Shown piece after piece: positions 10,648 to 20,580 of a DNA stretch of 64,000 bases. This DNA is from Hypericum androsaemum (lineage: Eukaryota > Streptophyta > Magnoliopsida > Malpighiales > Hypericaceae). The position numbers and the translations under genes were made by a program. Under the pieces are notes generated by a model. The model saw only the letters and a program-made list of their open reading frames with translations, had not been told where the DNA came from and did no database searches. The stretch's first letter is position 1; every line of letters begins with the position of its first letter. Location: NCBI GenBank assembly GCA_963995505.1, contig OZ023186.1, positions 17,367,570 to 17,431,569 on the forward strand, in the 5' to 3' direction.

Positions 10648-13600
10648 ATGATTTCGATGAAGTACGAGATTCCTCAGTTGACGAGGAAAACTAATTTTTC
10701 CTTGTGGCAGGTCAATATGCGCGCTATTCTGACACATTTAGAGCTGGATGAGACTCTACTTGATGAGAAGTCGATGCCTCCGAGTTGGGATGCTGCGATA
10801 AAGGTATCAAAGAACCGTAAGGCTGTGAGTCAGATCCAGTTGCATCTGTCAGATGATATTTTGCGGGACGTGTTGAAGGAGACAATAGCTTCCTCATTAT
10901 GGACAAAGCTTGAAAAGTTGTGCATGCCCAAGAGTTTGACCAATAAACTGTGCTTGAAGTAACGACTGTTTTCTATCCGGATGCAAGAAGATAAGTCTGC
11001 TCACGACCACCTTAATGAATTTAAGGATATAGTGGCTGATCTTAGAACTCTGGATGTGAAATATGATGATGAAGATCTTGCTTTATTGTTATTGTGCTCG
11101 TTGCCTGCTTCTTAAAAGCAATTCAGAGATACTTTGTTGTTCAGCCATGATACTCTGAGTTGGGATGATGTTCATGATTTGCTCTTAGAGAAAGAGAGAA
11201 TTGATAAGCACACTGTGAGTTCCTCTGAAAATAGCCAATGGACTGGCTTGGTCGTGAGAGGGAGGTCTGAGGAGAGGAATGCTAAGTCTAGTTCGAGGAA
11301 GAAGAGCAGAAGCAAATCAAGGTCAAGGCACAAGGATAAGACTTGTTTCAACTGTCATAAGGTTGGGCATATTAAATGGTTCTGTCCGGAGTTGAAGAAC
11401 AAGAAGAAGGGTGAAAAGTCCAATGCTTCGAAAGGAGAAAGTTCTGATAGCGGCAGTGCTAGTGTTGCCACCACCACTCAGAAAGAAGAATCTGGCAGAG
11501 ACCTTTTGTCTGTGATTGATGGGAAGTCTAAAGTTGATGCTGCTTAGGTCCTTGATTCTGCTTGTGCGTTTCATATGTGTCCCATCCGGGACTGGTTTTC
11601 AACATATGAATGTGCGGAGGGTAATGCTCTCATGAGAAATAATTTTGTTTGCAAGGTTGTTGGTATTGGCATAGTGAAGGTTAAGATGCATGATGGTGTC
11701 ATTCGAACCTTGACGAATGTGAGGCATATCCCTAATTTGAAGCGGAACTTGATTTCGCTGAGTACTCTTGATACATTGGGGTACAAGTATACCAGAGAAT
11801 GTGGAGTTCTTCGTGTGAGTAAGAACTCAGTAGTGCATATGAAGGCCAAGAAGGAGGTTGAAAATCTGTATGTTTTGCAGGGATCTATAGTTACAAGGAC
11901 TGCTGCTGCTGCATCTGGCTCGTTGACAGATTCTGAGAATACCTCATTGTGGCATATGCGACTTGGTCACATGAGCGAGAAAGGCATGACCGAGCTAAAT
12001 AGGAGAGGATTATTATATGGACAGAGTATTGGGAAGCTATAATTTTATGAGCACTGTGTGTTTGGCAAGCAGAAGAAAGTCAGTTTTCAGAAAGGTGTAC
12101 ACACTACAAAGGGAAAACTTGACTATTTTCATTCTGATCTTTGGGGACCGTCTCAAGTTGCAACAAAGAATGGTTCCAAGTATATGCTGACTATTATTGA
12201 TGATTATTCGAGGAAGGTATGGGCGTTCTTCTTGAAGAGCAAGGATCATGTCTTTGTCACTTTCAAGCAGTGGAAGACTACGATTGAAAAGCAGATTGGG
12301 AGAGATGTCAAGCATCTCCGCACAGACAATGGATTGGAGTTTTGCTCTAGTTGATTTGATGAGTTCTGCAAGAATGAGGGTATTGTCAGGCATAAGATAA
12401 TCTCGGGTACACCTCAACAGAATAAAGTCGCTGAAAGAATGAATAAAACTTTGTTGGAGAAAGTTCGTTGTATGCTGTCAAATGTTGGGTTGCCTAAGTC
12501 ATTTTGGGCTGAGGCTGCTTCCACTGCCTGTCACCTTGTCAATCGTTCACCTCATGAATCATTTGATGGCAAGGTTCCTGAAGAATTGTGGTATAGAAAT
12601 CCTCCTAATTATGCTATTTTGAAGATATTTGGGTGTCCTGCCTATGCTCATGTGAATAATGGCAAGTTAGAGCCAAGATCTGTGAAATGTATCTTCCTTG
12701 GCTATGCTTCTGGAGTGAAGGGATACAAGTTGTGGTGTCCCGAGCTGTCTAAGGTCTTGTTAAGTAGGAATGTTATTTTCAAAGAGACAGACATGCTGAG
12801 TAAGAGGGAGGATATTTCTTCACCTGGTGTTCCGAGTGCTCCAAGTGTGGACTTGTAAAAGTCAAAAGTGCAGGTAGAGTTTGATGCTAATCCAGAAGCG
12901 AGTTCCTTCCGTGATGTTAATTGTCATGGTCCTACTCAAGGTGGGTTGTCTAATGAAGCTGAGAATGTTGGCACAGTTGAGAGGGAGCCAGCGTATTCTA
13001 TTGCTAGAGACATGCCCAGAAGAATTATCAGGCCTCCACAGAAGTTGGGAGAGGCTGATATTGTTACTTTTACCCTGAATGTGGCAGAAGAAGTTGATAG
13101 CTGTGAAGAACCGTTTAGTTACTCAAATGCTGTGAAGTCGAAAGACTCTACTAGATGGTTGGTTGCTATGGAGGAAGAGATGGAATCTCTTCACAAGAAT
13201 AAGACTTGGGAGATTACAGAGCTGCCTAAGGATAAGAAGGTTGTCAGTTACAAGTGGGTATTCAAGAAGAAGGATGGTATACCTGGGGTTGAAGAGCCTA
13301 GATACCTCGATTCGTTCTCTTCTTGGTATTGTCGCTATGCAGGATTTGGAGCTTGAACAGCTTGATGTGAAGACAGCTTTCTTGAATGGAGAGCTTGAGG
13401 AGCGGATTTATATGGCACAGCCTGAGAGTTTTTATGTTGAAGGCAAAGAAGACCATGTGTGCTTGTTGAAGAAGTCCATGTATGACCTGAAGCAGTCTCC
13501 GAGGCAGTGGTATAAAAGGTTTGATTCTTTTATGATTTCTCATGGTTATGAGAGGAGCAAGTATGATAGTTGTGTTTACCTGAAAAGGCTACGCGATGGT

Positions 13601-14570
13601 TCCCAAGTGTATTTACTCATGTATGTGGATGACATGTTAATTGCTGCCAGTGACAAAGGAGAGGTGAGGAAGCTCAAAGCTCTGTTGAGTAGCGAGTTTG
13701 AGATGAAAGATTTGGGTCCTGCTAAGAAGATTCTTGGCATGGAGATTGCCAGAGATAGAGGAGCAAGGAAATTATTTCTGAGTCAGGAGAGTTACATTGA
13801 AAAGGTACTTGACAGGTTTGATCCTGTGAGTACTCCTCTTGGTACACATTTTTAGCTTTCGACTACTTTATCTCTACAGTCAGCTGCTGAGGTCGATTAC
13901 ATGTCTGGTGTTCCATACTCTAATGCTGTTGGTTCTCTGATGTATGCTATGATTTGCACACGCCCGGATTTGGCCTATGCTGTGAGTGTCGTTAGCAAAG
14001 TTTATGGCAAATCCTGGAGAAGGTCATTGGAGAGCAGTGGAGTGGATTATGAGGTACTTGAAGGGTACCAAAGGCGTGTGTCTACAGTTTGGAAGCACCA
14101 ATGATGGAGTTGTTGGTTTCGTTGATTCAGATTATGCTGGAGACCTTGATAAGTCTAGGTCCTTGTCTGGATATGTCTTCACTCTTGGAGGATGTACTAT
14201 CAGTTGGAGAGCTTGTCTACAGGCCACAGTGGCATTGTCTACCACTGAGACAGAGTACATGGCTATAACATAAGGTGTGAAGGAGGCTATCTGGTTAAAA
14301 AGTTTGTTCAATAAAATCTGTGAGAAGCTGCAGGTCGGTACAGTGTACTGTGATAGTCAAAGTGCTATCCATCTCATGAGGGATGCTATGTATCATGAGA
14401 GGACAAAGCACATTAATGTGAGGTACCACTTCATTCGGGAGCATATTGCTCAAGGTGATATTGTTGTGAGCAAGGTGGGTACAAAGGACAATCCTGCAGA
14501 CATGTTGACGAAGCCGCTTTCTGGTACTAAGTTCGAGCATTGCTTGGACTTGGTAGGTGTTCGTGCTTGA
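10648..14570 (+). pseudogene. degenerate gag-pol of copia element A
   Basis: The order of domains is gag (from ATG 10648), a CCHC zinc knuckle near 11344-11394 (CFNCHKVGHIKWFC), protease with D-S-A in place of D-S-G near 11554, GAG-pre-integrase (WHMRLGHMSEKGM), integrase core (IIDDYSRK, RTDNGLEF), reverse transcriptase (QLDVKTAFLNGE, YVDDML) and RNase H (VALSTTETEYMA). In-frame stops lie at 10960, 11113, 11545, 12040, 12352, 12856, 13853 and 14271. Near 13303 an internal deletion in the N-terminal part of the reverse transcriptase also shifts the frame, and another frameshift lies between about 13986 and 14104. The first-codon ATG follows a GC-rich leader. It cannot make a polyprotein. Confidence 0.95.
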
Positions 14571-14610
14571 AGGTGGAGAAACGTTAATGTTGGAGTCATA
14601 GAATTCGGTC

Positions 14611-14623
14611 CAAGGTGGAGATT
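14611..14623 (+). promoter_or_regulatory. polypurine tract of copia A
   Basis: CAAGGTGGAGATT lies immediately before the TG of the 3' LTR, as expected for plus-strand priming in plant copia elements. Confidence 0.85.
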
Positions 14624-14899
14624 TGTTAGGGATTGTTCCAAATTCCTAATTAGAGTAGGGCTCTATTTCCTGATCAGAATAGAGTACTAGTCTCATATAT
14701 ATATATACGGCCTATAACTATGTCTTATTTGTACTAGTTGAGAGTTGTGAGGTAGAGAGAACCCTCACGGAGGCCTTGTAACCGATTGGACTCACATAGT
14801 GGACGACTCTCCTTTGCCCGTAGTTTTCTCCCCGTCTTGGAGTTTCCACGTAATTCTTGTGTCTCGTGTTTTACTCGTTTCGATCTTATTTTCCCAACA
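14624..14899 (+). repeat. 3' LTR of copia element A
   Basis: It spans TGTTAGGG to CCCAACA, followed by the target duplication AATAT. It has an extra TA in the TATATA run and about eleven base changes relative to the 5' copy. Confidence 0.95.
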
Positions 14900-15032
14900 A
14901 ATATAATGATATTTTTAGTATTTCATTTGAAATAAAGCGACATACAATGGTACTCCGATATTGAATAATCGCACAACATGTGATATACAATGATATTTTT
15001 TTGTTAGATCATGTGACATGCAATTATTTTTT

Positions 15033-15911
15033 GAATAAATTGCCCTCTAGTCCCTCGTCTATAGTATAATCATCTCTATGGTCCCTGCTATTTAAAAAAT
15101 TATTTAGCCGTCCCCGCTTTTCGAAAAAATATTGGTCTCAGGTCCTTGGATGATGTCATCACCTATTTTTTTCTTTTTATGTGAAATGATCATTATACCC
15201 TTAAACGAAAAGACAAAAAAATCATCTCCTTCAAACTATAAACACCAATTAAATCAATCAAACCCAGAAAATTACAAGCTTTCAATCGATTCAACCAAAC
15301 CCAAAAAATTTCAAGATTTCAATCGATTCAACCAAACCCAGAAAATTACAAGCTTTCAATCGCTCATCTTCTTCCCTTTATTCTAAAGCCTTAATTCACA
15401 AATTAAAACCCTCACAACCCTCAACCATCGGTCGTTGCCCCGAATCTGGGTTCATCCCCAAGAACAACGCCATTCCTGGAGGCATCCTCTGGGCCATCTC
15501 GTGACGGAGCTCGACGGCATTTTACGCGAAGTTGCCGACAGCGAAGAGGAGGCAGATGGCAGAGAGGGCGGCGACACAGCCGGCAAACCCGAGAATGCGA
15601 GGCCCTCCGCGGAGATGTGGACGAAGAAGACGCCGGGGAAGAAGTCGATGCCGAGTCGGAGAGCGAGGGTCGGTGCTTGATTTGGGTTTTAAATTGGAAC
15701 CGAACTTCCACCTTTTTTGGAAGATGATAAATTTTTGTTTTTTTTTGTAAGGGTACCTGTCATTTTTATAACAAAAAATGATTGCTGACGTCAGCTAAGG
15801 ACCCGAGACCAATTTTTTTAGATAAAGTAGGGACGGCTAAATAATTTTAAAAAAAGCAGGGACCCTAGAGGTGATTTCATTATAGACCAGGGACTAGATG
15901 ACAATTTACCC
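15033..15911. mobile_element. MULE-like element with ~185-bp terminal inverted repeats and GC-rich core
   Basis: The left end (GAATAAATTGCC, then ctctagtccctcgtctata) is the inverted match of the right end (tatagaccagggactagat, then GACAATTTACCC). The match runs inward for about 185 bp through the GACGTCAGC/GATGTCATC block. Between the TIRs lie a threefold repeat with the core tttcaatcgattcaacca (about 15255-15365) and a GC-rich segment at about 15421-15690. That segment contrasts with the AT-rich surroundings and has long open frames on both strands, as in Pack-MULEs that carry gene pieces. I do not recognise the captured sequence. No clean 9-bp target duplication was found. Confidence 0.75.
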
Positions 15912-16555
15912 TTTTTCCATTAGATCATGTGACATATATTTGTACAACATACTATATATAGTGGACTGTATCACGTTGTGGAATAGATTTGGGCCTGACT
16001 TGAAAAATTAGTGAGGATTAATCTGGATGAAAGAAGAACCATTTGATTGATTTGTTAAATCATGTGGAAGATCTGATAATTAAAATTCACGAAAGGGTAT
16101 TATTATCTTTTACCACTTCTCTCTTTCCTCCCTCCCTCCCTCCCTCCATCTCTCTCTCTCTCCCATTTCTCACACTCTCTCTTCCAACCTTAAACCCATC
16201 ATCGTCACTCAGACTCTTGACTGCCTCTTTCATATTCAACGTCGGCGAGTGGGCCGTCAAGTTCGACATTTTCTGCCATCCCTGAATCGACTGATGACTC
16301 TGCCGTCCCCGACCTCTTCTCGTTCTTCTCCCTCCCTCTCTCTTGCCGAACAATTATGATTTCCAAGAGAAGAGGTGGTCGACTTGCTTTTGTTGAACTA
16401 AATTGATCAAGGTTCTGGTTTTTATTGGGTTTAGGAAATGGCAGATGCTTTTGAGGATGACACCGAGCCCGCGTGATTAATTAGTTTTAGGAAATAGTTT
16501 TAATTATGCTTTTGTTGAACGATTAATTACTTTTATATTATTTTTTTTGCTTTTA

Positions 16556-17140
16556 TGTCGAATGGTATGTTTGGTTATGCCAAATTGTATGCCAACTATA
16601 TTGAATGGTATGTCCGATTATGTCAAATGGTATACCTGGTTATGTCAAACAGTATGCCCGGTTATGTCAAACGATATGCCCGGTTATATCAAATGGTATG
16701 CCCGATTATGTCAAATGGTATGCCTGGTTATGTCAAATAATATACCCGGTTATGTCAAACGGCATGCCCAGTTAGGTCAAATGGTATACCTGGTTATGTC
16801 AAACGACATATCCAGTTAGGTCAAATGGTATACCTGGTTATGTCAAATGGTGTGTCGTGTTAAATAATTAATTTGACAATATTGTAATTTTTTTCTAGAT
16901 GAATTTAATCGAATATATGTCAAAATGGTATGTCTGCTTATGTCAAATAGTATACTCAGTTACGTCCAATGGTATATCTAGTTATGTCAAATTGTATGTC
17001 GTGTTAAATAATTAATTCGTTAATTTTAATTGTACTTTTTTCAGATGAATTTAATCGAATATATGTTGGAATGGTATGCTCAGTTATACAAAATGGTATA
17101 CTCGGTTATATCAAATAGTATATCCGGTTATGTCGAACTC
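16556..17140 (+). repeat. 21-bp minisatellite with ~150-bp higher-order repeat
   Basis: Imperfect copies of ggttatgtcaaatggtatgc run without break from about 16556 to 16850. Two further short blocks follow (about 16920-17000 and 17070-17140). Each block is separated by a conserved spacer containing gtgttaaataattaatt and gatgaatttaatcgaatata, giving a higher-order period near 150 bp. Frame is kept over stretches because 21 is a multiple of 3, so open frames here are probably a by-product of the repeat. Confidence 0.85.
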
Positions 17141-17210
17141 ATTATGATATATTAGTTTAATAATATTTAAAACTACTTATAATAAAAATTAAATAATTAT
17201 AATTTAAAAA

Positions 17211-17263
17211 ACTGGCATGAAAGAGAGCGCTTCGGCCCCCTTTTTGGGGGAAAAAATGCCAGT
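17211..17263. repeat. nested palindrome
   Basis: ACTGGCAT (17211-17218) pairs with ATGCCAGT (17256-17263). An inner CCCCC-TTTTT-GGGGG hairpin lies between. It is short, and might be a remnant of a MITE end or a terminator-like fold. No function is supported. Confidence 0.5.
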
Positions 17264-17666
17264 CTTTTTTTTTGGAGAAAAGCACGTCAAGCTTCCTCTT
17301 TTCCCACGCGTTTCAGCACCTTTTATTTAAAATTCACATTTGTCCATATCTTTTCATTATATTACGATTATGTCACCTGTCCATCCATTATTGAATCAGA
17401 TTAATCGTGAATAATATATATATATATATTCATTCCAAATCCGGTCCCATTAAGTTGTCCGTACCATGTGACCGGTCCCAGGACGACTGAATTCGGGGCC
17501 ATGTTCCCACCACTCTCCGATAGTGTGAGCTTGAAGTCTCGAACCTTCCTTTCCCTCTTCTTTTCCAAAACCCCTTAAAAGCCCTTACAACTGAAACAAA
17601 ACAATCATCGGACTCCCAAGCCCTTGAAATCTCAATTAGAGCAATTGGAAGGGGAAAATCCCCAAA

Positions 17667-19781
17667 ATGAACCCTAACCCAATCGATCCAGACCAGCCCC
17701 AGCTCCCGACGATCAACATCCACCACCCGCCATCTCCCCGCCACAACCACCCGCCCGGGGCTACCCCCACCGCCGGCGCCCGCCGCAAGATCGGTGTCGC
17801 CGTCGACCTCTCCGACGAGAGCGCACACGCCGTCCGCTGGGCCGTCAACCACTACATCCGCCCCGGCGACGCCGTCGTCCTCCTTCACGTCAGCCCTACT
17901 TCCGTCTTGTTCGGCGCCGACTGGGGCCCTCTCCCCCTCCCGACTCACTCCCCCCGCGCCGACCCCGCGGAGTCCAGCCCTAACCCTAACCCTAACCCTA
18001 GGCAGCCGCAGCAGAGGACCGAGGAGGACTTCGACGCGTTCACCGCCTCCAAGGTGGCCGATCTGGCCAGGCCGCTTCGGGAGGCGCAGATTCCGTACAA
18101 GATACACATCGTCAAGGACCACGATATGAAGGAGAGGCTCTGCTTGGAGGTGGAGCGGCTGGGGCTCTCGGCCGTCATCATGGGCAGCCGCGGGTTTGGG
18201 GCCGTCCGGAGGGGCAGCGATGGGAGGCTCGGAAGCGTTAGCGACTACTGCGTGCATCACTGTGTCTGCCCTGTTGTTGTGGTGCGATACCCCGATGACA
18301 AGGACGGAGAAAGCAACGAGCCTATCGTCAAGGTCAGTGTCCCCATTGATGAGGCCGATGAAGAGGCCGAGCTCGAAGAGCGTCACACCAAAGGTTCGAT
18401 CTTTCTGGTTTTGATGGTTTCTTGTTGGTTAACTCTTGTTGCGGTTTAGCTACTACATTTTAGGTTCTGTTTGATCTTTGAGTAGAGTGTTATTTGGTAA
18501 GGTTAGATGGTCTGAGTTCGGGATTAGGTTTCGAATGTGAGAATATAAAGGTTTTCCTATGAATGGGGGTATGTGAATGTGACTTTTTTCGCTGTTTAAT
18601 TAGAAGATCAGAACCAAATTCCTGTATTAAATCTTCGTAGTATATTTTGTGGCGGTAAAGTGAAAACGATGAATGTCTGACTTCTCCATAAATGAAAAGG
18701 GAATGGAATGAGAAAGTCAGGCGCTAATAGTAGAAATCTGGAAGGATGGGCTTTGTGTAGCCAAATCCTGAATGAATGTTTAGTACTGCAACAATCATTT
18801 ACTGTATTCCAGAATTAGCTTTTGTGTTTAGGTTTTGCGGTCGAAGGAAGAAGTTTCGGTTATACTTCTGGATGTTCTGTATTTGGCCCTCTCTCACTCT
18901 TCAGCTTCTTCCTTTTTTTTCTTACCACGTCTTCTCCATATTTGAAAGTTAATCATGAGTTGATCTAAAAAAAAGTTAATCTTGAGTGAAATGTTTCAGT
19001 GTTTAGTCATTTTTCTCTTTTCTTGCCTAACAGTTTACTTCTTAGTTCTTCCTCTACCTCAGCCTTGATATGTTTAGTATGTTCTCTTTCTTGATCAATA
19101 CCTCATTGGAGTTGTTCCCTTTGTTAATGTCTGTCTTTGAGTTACCTTTTTTAATGAATTTTCTTTGCTTCGAGAAAGGAGCTAAACTTTTTCTTGCTCC
19201 TTTCTTATCGTCTTGTATAGTTTCCATAGACTCATCAAAAAGTGGCACTAAACAAATTTTGAACTTCCGTCTAGGCACAGATTCCCAAGTTTTCAGGCCA
19301 GCTTTCTAAGAATTTGCTGAACCACTTCTTTCCTAATTTTCTTTCAAGTTTATAACCTTGATAAAGATCATGTTTCTGGTTGCATTTAGAATTTCTAAAA
19401 TCTGCAAAGGATTTTTTTTGTTCAATCTTTGTAGTTGACAGAATTTCTCAGAATTGATTGTGCAAAAGGGTTAAGCTTCTTTATCCCAGAATTTTCTTGT
19501 TCCTTGATTTTCTAGACCAGCCAGTATCGAATTGAAAACCTGAGGTTCGTTGTTAAGTCTTCAAGCTCTTTGGTGATGAGTGAGTCCCCTGTTTTGCAGA
19601 CTTTTAGCAATTCTCTTATGTTTACGGTGTTGAGGAAGGAGCATTTGTGGTTTGATGTACTTGTTAGCACTTTTTTTTTAATGTTCTTGCAAGCAAAAGA
19701 GTAGATATAAACATGAATCACGAATTTAAGCCAAAATGTTTTCTGCTGATGTTTCTCTTTTGCTTCGTGACAGATGCCTAA
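17667..19781 (+). CDS. PHOS32: universal stress protein, PHOS32/34-like
   Basis: Exon 1 is 17667-18393 and exon 2 starts at 19774. The stop TAA is at 19779-19781, after a 1.38-kb GT-AG intron, for a protein of about 244 residues. A proline-rich N-terminus (ITHHPPSPR-like region, seen as INIHHPPSPRHNHPP) precedes the USP fold, which starts ARRKIGVAVDLSDES near residue 38. The nucleotide-binding loop is GSRGFG at 173-178, with the closing GSVSDYC downstream. The IHIVKDHDMKERLCLEVERL and DYCVHHCVCPVVVVRYPDD blocks are as in PHOS32 and PHOS34, cytosolic USPs phosphorylated after elicitor treatment in Arabidopsis. The tail is acidic and ends HTKDA. A further intron is likely in the 3' UTR (19820 to about 19997). 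If the first intron were retained, translation would end at 18449. Confidence 0.9.
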
Positions 19782-20580
19782 TCTCAATGTTTACAAACAG
19801 CTGTTGCATTCAACATCTGGTATGTCGTTCCCCCAGAATCTCCTGTTCTCTTCTCATCTTTCCCCGAATTTCATTACTAGGGCCTTGAGTATATGCTACA
19901 GAGATAGGACTATAGGTATAATCTGCATTCCCTTTTGGCTTGCGCATGTCATGCGAACGGATGATCGTTTTTGAAAACCCCATTCTTCTTACTGCAGAAT
20001 CTCATCACGCGCTTCTACTTTGGTCAATGTTTTGACTTCACCTCACAGGTGCCGCATTATTGTTTGTCAGGTTGAAAGATTTATGCATTTGGCGCTGTCC
20101 TTTGATGTGTGTAGATAAAAGAGTCGCAGCCAGTAGCAGATTTGTTTTTAGTCTGATGAACCATGGTGGAATAGAACGTTAGTTAGTATCATGCTCAGGT
20201 ACACATCCGGCCCTCTTGTCACCGGTTTATGATGTATTAACTTTTTTTCGCAAGAACCTGCGCTGGTATCTATGAGCTGATGGATGACATAAACGTTTCG
20301 GATTGATCGACACCCATTGTAAGATGTTTCATTTGATTGCTATGAACATCTTTCTACCTTTAAACTTGAACATTGTGTTCTCCTGTCATATCGGAGTTTG
20401 GTTTGTTTGCTGCTGTCATCCATTTCCGTCATCTGATGCAACGAACAAATCGTTAAATTCGGACCTGGCATTTAAACAGAATTTTGCACTTTTCTAGGAG
20501 AGCTGGAATTAAATATATTTCGTCCGAATAATTGTCATGAAAGCAATTTCTGAAGTTGCAAATTCGTTTGTCAATAAAAT
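19782..20580 (+). other. probable 3' UTR of the USP gene
   Basis: After the stop, a GT donor at about 19820 (ACATCTG/gtatgt) and a TTACTGCAG acceptor near 19997 suggest a spliced 3' UTR. An AATAAAAT polyadenylation-like signal lies near 20573. No domain is encoded. Confidence 0.45.

Larger units (their letters stand above)
9786..14899 (+). mobile_element. full-length Ty1/copia LTR retrotransposon A (coding-dead)
   Basis: The element is 5,114 bp long, with LTRs at 9786-10059 and 14624-14899, both starting TG and ending CA. It is flanked by the 5-bp target duplication AATAT (9781-9785 and 14900-14904). A tRNA-iMet-type primer-binding site, a polypurine tract, gag and pol in the copia order (protease, integrase, reverse transcriptase, RNase H) are all recognisable. 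The LTRs differ by about 11 substitutions and one 2-bp indel, near 4 percent, so the insertion is fairly young. Even so, the coding region has many breaks (see gag-pol entry), so it may have been moved by a helper in trans. It lies on its own between the tRNA and the USP gene. Confidence 0.95.
15912..17666. other. intergenic DNA with minisatellite, upstream of the USP gene
   Basis: It contains a CT-rich tract (about 16115-16180), the 21-bp minisatellite, and a small nested palindrome. The 17.4-17.66 kb part is the proximal promoter and leader of the USP gene. I see no other gene. Confidence 0.55.

Noticed and set aside
16555..16819. Cysteine- and methionine-rich small proteins
   Set aside because: They come from a 21-bp minisatellite whose period keeps the frame open; no evidence of a gene.
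17430..18386. 318-residue open frame on the minus strand over the USP exon
   Set aside because: It is fully antisense to a clear USP coding exon in GC-rich DNA and has no domain of its own.
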